A DNA stretch of 64,000 bases from Xenopus tropicalis (lineage: Eukaryota; Chordata; Amphibia; Anura; Pipidae). The stretch covers positions 150,993,663 through 151,057,662 of the forward strand of contig NC_030680.2 in NCBI RefSeq assembly GCF_000004195.4, in the 5' to 3' direction. Made by a program: the position numbers and the translations under genes. The notes under the pieces are model-generated. The model searched no databases. It was not told where the DNA came from and worked only from the letters and a program-made list of their open reading frames with translations. This document shows, piece after piece, positions 13,411 through 27,590 of this stretch (positions within the stretch are counted from its first letter, which is position 1; the number at the start of each line of letters is the position of its first letter).

Positions 13411-13650
13411 CAACTCCCCAATACCCATTCATTCCTCATTCTTTTCTCTGCACTGCTGGTTCTGACTCCTGATACAACTCCCCAATATCCATTCATCCCT
13501 CATTCTCACTGGGTTTATAGTTATGTGTAACTGTCACTGTGTCTGTCCCTTTCCCTTCCCTGCACTGCTGGTTCTGACTCCTGATACAACTCCCCAATAT
13601 CCATTCATTCCTCATTCTCACTCTCTTCTCTTCACTTTTGGTTCTGTTAA
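13411..13650 (+). repeat. two-copy outlier of the 112-bp susd3 intron 2 minisatellite
   Basis: It shares CACTGCTGGTTCTGACTCCT and CACTGGGTTTATAGTTATGT with the array at 20112-21212, same orientation. It may be the seed locus or a transferred fragment. Confidence 0.9.
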
Positions 13651-13792
13651 AGGCATATAAGTTACAGGCCTACTTTATAATCTGTTGGGCCCTATAGAAA
13701 TGTTTGCCAAGGTCCCTCTCTTTCTCTGTCTGTTGCAAAGGGATATTTGTTGTGTCCAGGCTGGTTTGGGTGGGGGGTGTGGGATGGCAAGT

Positions 13793-14338
13793 AGGGCAAG
13801 ATGGAGACAGTAGGGCAAGATGGAGACAGTAGGACAAGATGGAGACAGTAGGGCAAGATGGAGACAGTAGGACAAGATGGAGACAGTAGGGCAAGATGGA
13901 GACAGTAGAACAAGATGGAGACAGTAGGGCAAGATGGAGACAGTAGGGCAAGATGGGGAAAGTAGGGCAAGATGGAGACAGTAGGACAAGATGGAGACAG
14001 TAGGACAAGATGGAGACAGTAGGGCAAGATGGAGACAGTAGGGCAAGATGGAGACAGTAGGGCAAGATGGAGACAGTAGGGCAAGATGGAGACAGTAGGA
14101 CAAGATGGAGACAGTAGGGCAAGATGGAGACAGTAGGGCAAGATGGAGACAGTAGGACAAGATGGAGACAGTAGGACAAGATGGAGACAGAAGGGCAAGA
14201 AGGAGACAGTAGGACAAGATGGGGACAGTAGGACAAGATGGGGACAGTAGGGCAAGATGGGGACAGTAGAGCAAGATGGAGACAGTAGGGCAAGATGGGG
14301 ACAGTAGGGCAAGATGGAGACAGTAGGGCAAGATGGGA
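13793..14338. repeat. minisatellite, 19-bp unit, about 29 copies
   Basis: The unit is AGTAGGGCAAGATGGAGAC with G/A variants. Since 3 x 19 = 57 and the unit lacks stops, all three minus frames stay open; none looks like a gene. It lies in susd3 intron 1. Confidence 0.97.
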
Positions 14339-14399
14339 AAGTTTGGGTGAGGGGGCCGGTGTGGGGGGTGGTGGGAAAAAGTATTGAATCTCCCCCCAT

Positions 14400-14960
14400 T
14401 ACAGACTCTGAGCTTATCGAGACCCATCGCTGTGACGTCCGGCCTTGTGTCTCATTAACAGACTCTTTGGGCCAAGCTCCTCGGGGTTAATCAGTTCTGC
14501 CAGCCGGGCACAGTGTAACTGCCGCCCCTCCGCTAACTGGCACAAACAAATGCGACGGGTAATTTTTGCAGCGCATCGTGCAGCGAATAAAGTCGCCATG
14601 ATATATTACCCAATAACTGCTTCATTACCTTTAAGAAAACACTCAGTAAATCAAATTTACAAAGCGTCTAAAAAGAGAATATTTCCCGCTACGGCGCAAG
14701 GTGTCGCCAGGCAGGAAAGGGTTAAACTAAATGGCGAGCGTCACCCGAGATACATTGGCAACATCCGCGGCGAGACTCCTCTGCTCTTCCCTGATAAATG
14801 TTACAATTATCCCAAACTGTACGAGTCAAGTTGTGGGTCCCTAACGAACTGAAATTATTCATGGCTTTAACTAACGAGGCTGCAACTGCCGACTTCCCCA
14901 GAAATCTCACAGGCGCCTCATCAGTCTCACTGCCAGCGCCATTTATTAAAGGGGAACTTA
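14400..14960. promoter_or_regulatory. candidate conserved non-coding element in susd3 intron 1
   Basis: A repeat-free block lies between two arrays with many retained CpGs and AT-rich motifs (CAAACAAATGCGACGGGTAA, GAAATTATTCATGGCTTTAA). No convincing exon is seen. The composition resembles vertebrate enhancers; this is inference. Confidence 0.3.
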
Positions 14961-15017
14961 CTGCATAAAGCAATAAATATTACTCTCAGCAGCTTCCCAA
15001 TATCCATTGCTTATTGG

Positions 15018-15468
15018 GGACCCCTGGAACTATAGCGGGGTGACTGTTACCCCAATGTTTCTATATATCTGTAACCTTGTTATGGGCTAAGGGGGCCCAG
15101 CCTGAAGGCCAGTTAGGGGGGGATTTGGGGTAAGTGCTTATTTGTGCCCTGGGTACCCCTGGAATTATAGCGGGGTGACTGTTACCCCAATGTTTCTATA
15201 TATCTGTAACCTTGTTATGGGCTAAGGGGGCCCAGCTTGAAGGCCAGTTAGGGGGGGATTTGGGGTGAGTGCTTATTTGTGCCCTGGGTACCCCTGGAAC
15301 TATAGCAGGGTGACTGTTACCCCAATGTTTCTATATATCTGTAACCTTGTTATGGGCTAAGGGGGCCCAGCCTGAAGGCCAGTTAGGGGGGGATTTGGGG
15401 TGAGTGCTTATTTGTGCCCTGGGTACCCCTGGAACTATAGCGGGGTGACTGTTACCCCAACATTTCTA
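15018..15468. repeat. tandem repeat, 135-bp unit, 3.3 copies
   Basis: The unit contains CCCCAATGTTTCTATATATC and GGCCAGTTAGGGGGGGATTT. Starts recur at 15021, 15156, 15291 and 15426. Confidence 0.95.
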
Positions 15469-16670
15469 AATCCTTGGGTATATAACTGTCATCCCCGGGG
15501 CGTATGGCGCTGTCCCAAAGAACACGTAGAGTAGGAAATGGAGACCCCTGGCAGAATAATGGGGTACGTTCCCCAGGCTAAAGAGTTGTGCCGTCTCCGT
15601 TTCCCACTCTCAGTTTTTAAAAGATCTTTTCATTACCATAGGACCCGGCTTATCTTGAAACGATAATTTAAAAGTGTGATTGGCAAAACAACTAAAAATG
15701 ATTTGGTTCTTATTGGGGTTAATTCTATTTTAATTTCTGTATAGTGTAATCTGTATAAAGGGGCTCCCCGAGTGCTAAAACCTAGTATTGGGGGTGATAT
15801 TATTACCCAATAGCACCTTCAGGTGTAATTTAAGTAGAAATATCGTTAGGCATTTGGCCGGCTTTGCATAATGTATTGTAATGATGGGTCTGTGTCTTTA
15901 TTCAACCTGAGCTACTACATCTGGCTGGGGGTCCCCTAGGCACCGGGAAGCAGTGATTTCTTGCTTTGTGTTCCTGCTGATTTGCAATGGAGATGAGTCC
16001 CCTGTAACGGCGCAATAACTGCTGAGTCGGCTCCATTTCTCCCTTTATCTCCCGGTGCCAAATGGATGTTTTGTTCCTATTTGGGTTCTAACGCCTGTCA
16101 CTGTCACAGAACCAATGAGCTTCCCCCTCTCCTATTGTTCAGCCGAGTGGCGCCCCCGCCTGCTCAGTGCAATTACTCACACAAACCCGTGTAAATGCCC
16201 TGATATATGGGGCCCTTGTCACAGGGAGCTGGGGGGCCCCAATATACAGTATATACACAGTAACATACAGAGTGCCCCCCCCCCCCCCCCCCCGGGTTTG
16301 TTTGGGGCAGGATAAAGCTGGGAATTGTGGCTGTTGGGGTGCAGGTACACCCCAGGGTGGGTTTATATTATTATATTAACCCTATATTCAGGGCAAATTC
16401 AGGTTATAAGGGACATACTGTATGTAAAGAGAAAAGTCCATTTTATTAGAACGTAACTAGTGCCCAAAGAGAAGTCAATTTTTTCTCCAATTAGGGCCCT
16501 TTTTACTTTTTGGCACCCAGGGGCCCCAGGGACCACTGGGTTAATAGTTAGGCCCCCTGTGGGGGAGGCCCTGCTAACTAAGTAGTAATTCACCCTGTGT
16601 TTCCAGAGGGGGCACTAGCGGTACTACAAGTGTTTGATGGCACTTTACCTGTAAAGGTAAAGTCAGGAAG
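15469..16670. other. susd3 intron 1, non-repetitive stretch
   Basis: 15590-15860 is AT-rich with motifs such as GATAATTTAAAAGTGTGATT and could be regulatory. A C-run is at 16276-16293. No exon is recognised. Confidence 0.5.
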
Positions 16671-17670
16671 GGTCAGGAAGTCTGTAGGGGGTGGGGCTAG
16701 AATCCTCTGGTGGCAGCTTATAGGGACGAAGTAGGGAGTCTGTGACTCAAGTAGTGGGTGGGGCTAGAATCCTCTGGTGGCAGTTTATAGGGAGGGGGCA
16801 GGGAGTCTGTGACTCAAGTAGTGGGTGGGGCTAGAATCCTCTGGGGCAGTTTATAGGGAAGGGGCCGGGAGTCTGTGACTCAAGTAGTGGGTGGGCCTAG
16901 AATCATCTGGTGGCAGTCTATAGGGAAGGGGCCGGGAGTCTGTGACTCAAGTAGTGGGTGGGGCTAGAATCCTATGATGGCAGCTTATAGGGAAGGGGCA
17001 GGGAGTCTGATTCAAGTAGTGGGTGGGGCTGAAATCCTCTGATGGAAGCTTATAGGGAAAGGGCTGGGAGTCTGTGGCACAAGGAGTGGGTGGAGCTAGA
17101 ATCCTCAGATGGCAGCTTATAGGGAAGGGGCAGGGAGTCTGTGACTCAAGTAGTAGGTGGGGCTAGAATCCTCAGATGGCAGCTTATAGGGAAGGGGCAG
17201 GGAGGCTGTGACACAAGGAGTGGGTGGAGCTAGAATCCTCAGATGGCAGCTAATAGGGATGGGGCAGGGAGGCTGTGACACAAGGAGTGGGTGGAGCTAG
17301 AATCCTCAGATGGCAGCTTATAGGGAAGGGGCAGGGAGTCTGTGACTCAAGTAGTGGGTGGGGCTAGAATCCTCAGATGGCAGCTTATAGGGAAGGGGCA
17401 GGGAGGCTGTGACACAAGGAGTGGGTGGAGCTAGAATCCTCAGATGGCAGCTTATAGGGAAGGGACAGGGAGTCTGTGACTCAAGGAGTGGGAGGGGCTA
17501 GATTCCTTATAGGGCTTATTGGGAAGGGGCAGGGAGGCTGTGACACAAGGAGTGGGTGGAGCTAGAATCCTCAGATGGCAGCTTATAGGGAAGGGACAGG
17601 GAGTCTGTGACACAAGGAGTGGGAGGGGCTAGATTCCTTATAGGGCTTATAGGGAAGGGGCAGGGAGCAA
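16671..17670. repeat. minisatellite, about 67-bp unit, about 15 copies
   Basis: The unit contains GTGGGTGGGGCTAGAATCCT and CAGCTTATAGGGAAGGGGCA. The copies are diverged, so this array looks older than its neighbours. It lies in susd3 intron 1. Confidence 0.94.
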
Positions 17671-17819
17671 ACACTATGGGGGTCAGTAATTCTTAAACCA
17701 GAATAAATGAAGGAGCAAAAATCTATTCTGAATCTAAGGTTCTTATTCCTGAAATCTAAGGTTCTTTTGGGGTGCAGTCCTATTGTGGGGTGCAATTCCC
17801 CTTTACGTAAGTCACAATA

Positions 17820-18080
17820 ACTAATGACCCTGGGACTGGGGGTGCATTTAATGCGCCAGACTGATGGGCCCCGCTTGGCCGCCCGTGTAATACAATCACA
17901 ATCCCCAATGACATTTAGCAGAGAGACGATGTTTCTGAATATTAATTACGACAAAGTCGCCGCTTTGATGCATTTTTTATCGCCGGATCCGTCACAGGCA
18001 ATTTGCTGCGGCTTCGTTCCAAATGCACCGGCCTCTTTGTGTTGGTTATTGTGGGAAAATCCTCTGCCGCCGGCACATTT
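17820..18080. promoter_or_regulatory. candidate conserved non-coding element in susd3 intron 1
   Basis: A repeat-free block packed between two arrays holds CpGs and homeodomain-like AT motifs (GAATATTAATTACGACAAAG). No exon is seen. Regulatory function is inference. Confidence 0.3.
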
Positions 18081-18083
18081 ATA

Positions 18084-18484
18084 GCCGGGTAACGGGGGGC
18101 TCTGCTGGGTAAAGGGGGGCTCTGCTGGGTAATGGGGGGCTCTGCCGGGTAACGGGGGGCTCTGTTGGGTAATGGGGGGCTCTGCTGGGTAACGGGGGGC
18201 TCTGCCGGGTAACGGGGGGCTCTGCCGGGTAACGGGGGGCTCTGCCGGGTAACGGGGGGCTCTGCTGGGTAACGGGGGGCTCTGCCGGGTAACGGGGGCT
18301 CTGCCGGGTAACGGGGGCTCTGCCGGGTAATGGGGGGCTCTGCCGGGTAATGGGGGGCTCTGCTGGGTAACGGGGGGCTCTGCCGGGTAACGGGGGGCTC
18401 TGCCGGGTAACGGGGGGCTCTGCCGGGTAACGGGGGGCTCTGCCGGGTAACGGGGGGCTCTGCCGGGTAACGGGGGGCTCTGCT
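18084..18484 (+). repeat. CpG-containing minisatellite, 20-bp unit, about 20 copies
   Basis: The unit is CTCTGCCGGGTAACGGGGGG, with TG/CA variants at its CpGs that fit methylation decay. The G-runs are on the susd3 non-template strand. Confidence 0.97.
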
Positions 18485-19450
18485 GCATCACTGGGTGGAA
18501 CTGGAACTCTGTGCGCAATCCTGCCGCCTTGGTCTGAATGTGCCACTAACCAACTTACAGAGATGCCCTGAGGTTTGTAGGCTCCTCCCTGGAGGTTTTG
18601 GCCACTCCCCCAACTCCATCCTCACCCAGAGTAGGGCCACACAGGTGATCAGGTGACCAAGTGGGGCCCTTTCTGATGTGGCGGAACTATTAGAGTGTCA
18701 TTCTTGGATCAAGCGAATGAGATGCCAATAGGATGCTCAGACTGAGCTGTGATTGGCTAGCTCCTATAATGGCGTCGTTTTTTTAATTTACAATCATTTT
18801 TAGCCCAAATTTAACCCCATATGAATGATCTCTATCAGTTCTATGTGCCCTTTATAACTCAGTATTCCCATCACAGCAACCGAAATCCCTCTTATTCAGG
18901 TGTTCAACTTTAAACAGGTTGCTAGGGGCAACAGCAGTTACTACCTTAGCCTTGCGGTTACCGTAGGAACCGAAACGTAAAAATCTGCACTTGATCCGCC
19001 ACTTTTTTTTGTTTATTATAAATATTTATTATCCGACTTGGAGTTAAAGGGGCGGTTTCCTTGCAATGACTTGCTCTAAACCCACATTTGATCAATCTGC
19101 CCCTAATGAGCTGCCCCGGGGTCCCCGCTGGGACCAAAGGAGTCACAGTGCACACAAACAAGCCAAGGCACACATACATGCTAGGCCCCATCAGCCAATG
19201 AATGGGCAGAGTTCTGCCTTTTGCTCCCACACTACTTCCTGTTACAGTTAGAGCTGCATCACTTCCTGTCAGCTGATCTCTGAGGGAGCACACAGCCCAT
19301 CACTAAATGGCGGCTCAAGGGAAAGGATGTAAAAGGGCAATATTTACTGATATATATATTCCAGTTTGGGGAGATTCTGTTGGTTACGTATTCATTCTGG
19401 GGGTGTATAATATAATATTTTGACATTTGACTAAGGACTGTATATAAGGA

Positions 19451-19486
<36 letters not shown>

Positions 19487-19491
<5 letters not shown>

Positions 19492-19745
19492 AATAAAGTA
19501 CCCCCTTCGGCCTCGTGCTTTTATACAGGTCATGGAACTCCGAGGTGACTTCTAATATCCTTATATTTTACAACAGGGGGCACATTATTTATTATAATAT
19601 ACAAGTTTCAGTGAGTCATGTGACAGAAATGACATCATTAAGCTCTGATTATAACTGATGACATCACTAAGCACCGTTTATAAGGATATAATTTACAGTT
19701 TGTTCCCATAGGGAAATGACCCGACTGTATATTATATATATATAT
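19487..19745 (-). mobile_element. MITE-like element, inverted relative to the copy at 28165
   Basis: Segments such as ATGTGACAGAAATGACATCA and TTATACAGGTCATGGAACTC match, reverse-complemented, the element at 28165-28437. No coding capacity. It is flanked by (TA)n tracts at 19458-19487 and 19733-19750. Confidence 0.7.
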
Positions 19746-19866
19746 ATATATAGAGAGAGAGTGAAAGAGAGAGCGCAGCGGTACAGGGGGCGCCACCGAC
19801 CCACCAGGGACCAGAGATGAGAATGTGAATATTCAGACCCTCCCTGTCTCGTGTGCCCCCTCTCAG

Positions 19867-20055
19867 GTCAGTGTAAGAAGATGTCGCCTCCAGAATCGGG
19901 CACCCTGCACATCGTCTATGGGAACGGCTCCTCCGTTGGCACCGTCCTAATGTTCCAGTGTTCCTCCATGTACCAGTTAGTGGGAGAGGGGATCTCCACC
20001 TGCGTATGGCGAGGGAACAGCACCTTATGGACCTCGGGCGCACCCACGTGTAAAG
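19867..20055 (+). CDS. susd3: susd3 exon 2: sushi (CCP) domain
   Basis: The exon is flanked by CCCCTCTCAG and a GTAACG donor. It encodes residues 29-90, a complete sushi/CCP module with four cysteines (about 30, 59, 73 and 89) and the conserved Trp at 82. The stretch GNGSSVGTVLMFQC matches the SUSD3 family closely. Two N-glycosylation sequons are visible at N47 (NGS) and N78 (NST), consistent with an extracellular domain. Sushi modules mediate extracellular protein binding; mammalian SUSD3 is a plasma-membrane protein studied as an oestrogen-responsive gene in breast cancer. It enters needing two bases and leaves in phase 1. An array of a 112-bp unit begins about 55 bases downstream. Confidence 0.95.
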
Positions 20056-20111
20056 GTAACGCCCAGCGCTCCTACTGAGCAGTGATTGGAGCATAAACCC
20101 TACATATAAAA

Positions 20112-21212
20112 TACTCTGCACTGCTGGTTCTGACTCCTGATACAACTCCCCAATATCCATTCATTCCTCATTCTCACTGGGTTTATAGTTATGTGTAACT
20201 GTCACTGTGTCTGTCCCTTTCCCTTCCCTGCACTGCTGGTTCTGACTCCTGATACAACTCCCCAATACCCATTCATCCCTCATTCTCACTGGGTTTATAG
20301 TTATGTGTAACTGTCACTGTGTCTGTCCCTTTCCCTTCCCTGCACTGCTGGTTCTGACTCCTGATACAACTCCCCAATACCCATTCATTCCTCATTCTCA
20401 CTGGGTTTATAGTTATGTGTAACTGTCACTGTGTCTGTCCCTTTCCCTTCCCTGCACTGCTGGTTCTGACTCCTGATACAACTCCCCAATATCCATTCAT
20501 TCCTCATTCTCACTGGGTTTATAGTTATGTGTAACTGTCACTGTGTCTGTCCCTTTCCCTTCCCTGCACTGCTGGTTCTGACTCCTGATACAACTCCCCA
20601 ATATCCATTCATCCCTCATTCTCACTGGGTTTATAGTTATGTGTAACTGTCACTGTGTCTGTCCCTTTCCCTTCCCTGCACTGCTGGTTCTGACTCCTGA
20701 TACAACTCCCCAATACTCATTCATTCCTCATTCTCACTGGGTTTATAGTTATGTGTAACTGTCACTGTGCCTGTCCCTTTCCCTTCTCTGCACTGCTGGT
20801 TCTGACTCCTGATACAACTCCCCAATACCCATTCATTCCTCATTCTCACTGGGTTTATAGTTATGTGTAACTGTCACTGTGTCTGTCCCTTTCCCTTCCC
20901 TGCACTGCTGGTTCTGACTCCTGATACAACTCCCCAATATCCATTCATTCCTCATTCTCACTGGGTTTATAGTTATGTGTAACTGTCACTGTGTCTGTCC
21001 CTTTCCCTTCCCTGCACTGCTGGTTCTGACTCCTGATACAACTCCCCAATACCCATTCATTCCTCATTCTCACTGGGTTTATAGTTATGTGTAACTGTCA
21101 CTGTGTCTGTCCCTTTCCCTTCCCTGCACTGCTGGTTCTGACTCCTGATACAACTCCCCAATACCCATTCATTCCTCATTCTCACTGGGTTTATAGTTAT
21201 GTGTAACTGTCA
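20112..21212 (+). repeat. minisatellite, 112-bp unit, about 10 copies, filling susd3 intron 2
   Basis: The unit contains CACTGCTGGTTCTGACTCCT. The intron is 1210 bp; the array leaves only about 55 bases at each end for the donor and for the branch point and acceptor. Confidence 0.97.
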
Positions 21213-21216
21213 GTAG

Positions 21217-22559
<1,343 letters not shown>

Positions 22560-22560
<1 letters not shown>

Positions 22561-22975
22561 CCTCCTGTGCCCAGAGCCCTTGCCCTGTATTTATTCACCT
22601 TCAGCCCCGGGGGGACTATGTGCCATGACGGAAGGGCTATTAGCCGCAGGTCATTGCGTTTATTACCCCATCGACTGCGGCTTCTTTATTAGTGGGGCCG
22701 GCGGGAAGGTTATTAATATAACGATAACTGATTGTGTCGGGCATGGGAGCCTTTAATTGGATGCGGCAGAGCCTCGCGGCGGGAACGGAACATTGGCTAC
22801 GGCTAAAGTCCATATTAACCCCGAGCTTCCCTGTATGTGAAATACTCGCCTGTGTTTAACTGCCCCATTGGGAACCGACTCCATTGGCACCGGGATCCGT
22901 ATTGTCCAACGTTGTTTCTTAGGATTTGTTGGGCAAAGAAATGGGACCTGAAAGGCCTTCCTAATGTGTTTAATT
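22560..22975. promoter_or_regulatory. candidate conserved non-coding element in susd3 intron 3
   Basis: A repeat-free, CpG-retaining block (GGTCATTGCGTTTATTACCC, AAGGTTATTAATATAACGAT) ends where the 81-bp array starts. No exon is found. Regulatory role is inference. Confidence 0.3.
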
Positions 22976-22979
22976 TGCT

Positions 22980-25900
22980 ACTATACCTGCTATCCCACAG
23001 CCCCAGTCCCTTCCCAGAGGCTATTATCCCCCACTGCTACTATAGGCACCATCTCTCCCTACTATACCTGCTATCCCACAGCCCCAGTCCCTTCCCAGAG
23101 GCTATTATCCCACTGCTACTATAGGCACCATCTCTCCCTACTATACCTGCTATCCCACAGCCCCAGTCCCTTCCCAGAGGCTATTATCCCCCCACTGCTA
23201 CTATAGGCACCATCTCTCCCTACTATACCTGCTATCCCACAGCCCCAGTCCCTTCCCAGAGGCTATTATCCCCCCACTGTTACTATAGGCACCATCTCTC
23301 CCTACTATACCTGCTATCCCACAGCCCCAGTCCCTTCCCAGAGGCTATTATCCCCCACTGCTACTATAGGCAGCATCTCTCCCTACTATACCTGCTATCC
23401 CACAGCCCCAGTCCCTTCCCAGAGGCTATTATCCCCCCACTGTTACTATAGGCACCATCTCTCCCTACTATACCTGCTATCCCACAGCCCCAGTCCCTTC
23501 CCAGAGGCTATTATCCCCCCACTGTTACTATAGGCACCATCTCTCCCTACTATACCTGCTATCCCACAGCCCCAGTCCCTTCCCAGAGGCTATTATCCCC
23601 CCACTGCTACTATAGGCACCATCTCTCCCTACTATACCTGCTATCCCACAGCCCCAGTCCCTTCCCAGAGGCTATTATCCCACTGCTACTATAGGCACCA
23701 TCTCTCCCTACTATACCTGCTATCCCACAGCCCCAGTCCCTTCCCAGAGGCTATTATCCCCCCACTGCTACTATAGGCACCATCTCTCCCTACTATACCT
23801 GCTATCCCACAGCCCCAGTCCCTTCCCAGAGGCTATTATCCCACTGCTACTATAGGCACCATCTCTCCCTACTATACCTGCTATCCCACAGCCCCAGTCC
23901 CTTCCCAGAGGCTATTATCCCACTGCTACTATAGGCACCATCTCTCCCTACTATACCTGCTATCCCACAGCCCCAGTCCCTTCCCAGAGGCTATTATCCC
24001 ACTGCTACTATAGGCACCATCTCTCCCTACTATACCTGCTATCCCACAGCCCCAGTCCCTTCCCAGAGGCTATTATCCCCCCACTGTTACTATAGGCACC
24101 ATCTCTCCCTACTATACCTGCTATCCCACAGCCCCAGTCCCTTCCCAGAGGCTATTATCCCCCCACTGCTACTATAGGCACCATCTCTCCCTACTATACC
24201 TACTATCCACAGCCCCAGTCCCTTCCCAGAGGCTATTATCCCCCCACTGCTACTATAGGCACCATCTCTCCCTACTATACCTGCTATCCCACAGCCCCAG
24301 TCCCTTCCCAGAGGCTATTATCCCCCCACTGCTACTATAGGCACCATCTCTCCCTACTATACCTGCTATCCCACAGCCCCAGTCCCTTCCCAGAGGCTAT
24401 TATCCCCCCACTGCTTCTATAGGCACCATCTCTCCCTACTATACCTGCTATCCCACAGCCCCAGTCCCTTCCCAGAGGCTATTATCCCCCCACTGCTACT
24501 ATAGGCACCATCTCTCCCTACTATACCTGCTATCCCACAGCCCCAGTCCCTTCCCAGAGGCTATTATCCCCCCACTGCTACTATAGGCACCATCTCTCCC
24601 TACTATACCTGCAATCCCACAGCCCCAGTCCCTTCCCAGAGGCTATTATCCCCCCACTGCTACTATAGGCACCATCTCTCCCTACTATACCTGCTATCCC
24701 ACAGCCCCAGTCCCTTCCCAGAGGCTATTATCCCCCCACTGCTACTATAGGCACCATCTCTCCCTACTATACCTGCTATCCCACAGCCCCAGTCCCTTCC
24801 CAGAGGCTATTATCCCCCCACTGCTACTATAGGCACCATCTCTCCCTACTATACCTGCTATCCCACAGCCCCAGTCCCTTCCCAGAGGCTATTATCCCAC
24901 TGCTACTATAGGCACCATCTCTCCCTACTATACCTGCTATCCCACAGCCCCAGTCCCTTCCCAGAGGCTATTATCCCCCACTGCTACTATAGGCACCATC
25001 TCTCCCTACTATACCTGCTATCCCACAGCCCCAGTCCCTTCCCAGAGGCTATTATCCCCCCCCCACTGCTACTATAGGCACCATCTCTCCCTACTATACC
25101 TGCTATCCCACAGCCCCAGTCCCTTCCCAGAGGCTATTATCCCCCCACTGCTACTATAGGCACCATCTCTCCCTACTATACCTGCTATCCCACAGCCCCA
25201 GTCCCTTCCCAGAGGCTATTATCCCCCCACTGCTACTATAGGCACCATCTCTCCCTACTATACCTGCTATCCCACAGCCCCAGTCCCTTCCCAGAGGCTA
25301 TTATCCCCCCACTGCTACTATAGGCACCATCTCTCCCTACTATACCTGCTATCCCACAGCCCCAGTCCCTTCCCAGAGGCTATTATCCCACTGCTACTAT
25401 AGGCACCATCTCTCCCTACTATACCTGCTATCCCACAGCCCCAGTCCCTTCCCAGAGGCTATTATCCCCCCACTGCTACTATAGGCACCATCTCTCCCTA
25501 CTATACCTGCTATCCCACAGCCCCAGTCCCTTCCCAGAGGCTATTATCCCCCCCCCACTGCTACTATAGGCACCATCTCTCCCTACTATACCTGCTATCC
25601 CACAGCCCCAGTCCCTTCCCAGAGGCTATTATCCCCCCACTGCTACTATAGGCACCATCTCTCCCTACTATACCTGCTATCCCACAGCCCCCAGTCCCTT
25701 CCCAGAGGCTATTATCCCCCCACTGCTACTATAGGCACCATCTCTCACTACTATACCTGCTATCCCACAGCCCCAGTCCCTTCCCAGAGGCTATTATCCC
25801 CCCACTGCTACTATAGGCACCATCTCTCCCTACTATACCTGCTATCCCACAGCCCCAGTCCCTTCCCAGAGGCTATTATCCCCCCACTGCTACTATAGGC

Positions 25901-26090
25901 ACCATCTCTCCCTACTATACCTGCTATCCCACAGCCCCAGTCCCTTCCCAGAGGCTATTATCCCCCCACTGCTACTATAGGCACCATCTCTCCCTACTAT
26001 ACCTGCTATCCCACAGCCCCAGTCCCTTCCCAGAGGCTATTATCCCCCCACTGCTACTATAGGCACCATCTCTCCCTACTATACCTGCTA
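22980..26090 (-). repeat. minisatellite, about 81-bp unit, about 38 copies (inverted copy of 5165-7420)
   Basis: The unit contains CCATCTCTCCCTACTATACC, the exact reverse complement of the unit at 5165-7420. The copies are very uniform, with C-run differences. It occupies most of susd3 intron 3. Confidence 0.97.
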
Positions 26091-26413
26091 CATATCTATT
26101 ATTCCCCTATAGATGTTGCTGTGCTGCCTGCACTCTCAGGAGGCAGTTATATAGTACATAACGGATCTGCCCCACCTGACCACAGCTGATGCTTAGAATG
26201 TTCTAGGGGTTCAGACCTGTTGCTGTTGTATGAAACCCCCATAAATACCCCCCGGCTGTGAGTAAGTGCAGTGAATCTCAGTGCCGGAGCCGGTAAGGGA
26301 AGTGGAAGAGCAAATTGGTGTTTGTGCCGTTGGGGCCGGGGGGATCAGGCAGGAATGGAGGCGCCGGCAGACGCACGTTCCAATTATTCTCTTGTCAACT
26401 TGTTTCTGAGCAG

Positions 26414-26575
26414 AGAGAAGGTCGTGTGGCACCAGTTGGACTGTGAGGGGCTGGAGAATGTGCCGGCGGAGCAGTTTGGGATGAAAGGCAGAAATAATAA
26501 CAATAATAAAGATGGCAGCCGGCCTGCGCTGGCGGAATGGATCAGTATGGCGTACGAGAACCACGGGTTCTGTAG
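26414..26575 (+). CDS. susd3: susd3 exon 4: cytoplasmic tail
   Basis: The exon begins after TTTCTGAGCAG and ends at TGTAG|GTGAGT. It encodes residues 141-193, starting EKVVWHQLDCEGLENV, with an Asn run NNNNN and ending AYENHGFC. The spacing from the basic cluster to the WxQL motif equals that in mammalian SUSD3, and the end resembles the mammalian AHDNHSF, so the assignment rests on both phase and similarity. The tail has no catalytic motif. The (AAT)n run encoding Asn is a small in-frame microsatellite and may vary in length between animals. Confidence 0.85.
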
Positions 26576-26699
26576 GTGAGTAATAGACAGAATCCCTTCC
26601 GCTTGTTTCCATCATCCAGAACTTTAATCTGTGCCCCCAGGTGTCATCGAACTGAATTCCCACGTGGCTACTGCGAGGCACAGAGAGTAATAAATACTA

Positions 26700-26747
26700 A
26701 TACTACTAGTACCAATATATATACCAATACCAGTGTATATACCAGTA

Positions 26748-26801
<54 letters not shown>

Positions 26802-27279
26802 AATACCAGTGTATATACCAGTACCTATATATATATATATATATACTAATACCAGTGTATACACCAGTACTAATATATATATACCAATACCAGTGTATAT
26901 ACCAGTACCAATATTTATATATACCAATACCAGTGTATATACCAGTACCTATATATATATATATATATATATATACTAATACCAGTGTATACACCAGTAC
27001 CAATATATATATACTAATACCAGTGTATATACCAGTACCAATATATATATACCAATACCAGTGTATATACCAGTACCAATATTTATATATACCAATACCA
27101 GTGTATATACCAGTACCTATATATATATATATATATATATACTAATACCAGTGTATACACCAGTACCAATATATATATACTAATACCAGTGTATATACCA
27201 GTACCAATATATATATACCAATACCAGTGTATATACCAGTACCAATATATATATACCAATACCAGTGTATATACCAGTA

Positions 27280-27317
<38 letters not shown>

Positions 27318-27590
27318 AATACCAGTGTATATACCAGTACCTATATATATATATATATATATACTAATACCAGTGTATACACCAGTACTAATATATATAT
27401 ACCAATACCAGTGTATATACCAGTACCAATATTTATATATACCAATACCAGTGTATATACCAGTACCTATATATATATATATATATATATACTAATACCA
27501 GTGTATACACCAGTACCAATATATATATACTAATACCAGTGTATATACCAGTACCAATATATATATACCAATACCAGTATATACCGATAT
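26700..27590. repeat. AT-rich compound minisatellite with (TA)n
   Basis: Units of CCAATACCAGTGTATATACC are separated by (TA)n tracts of varied length. It begins about 125 bases after the susd3 exon 4 donor. The open frames (YIYIYQYQ...) are artefacts. Confidence 0.97.
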
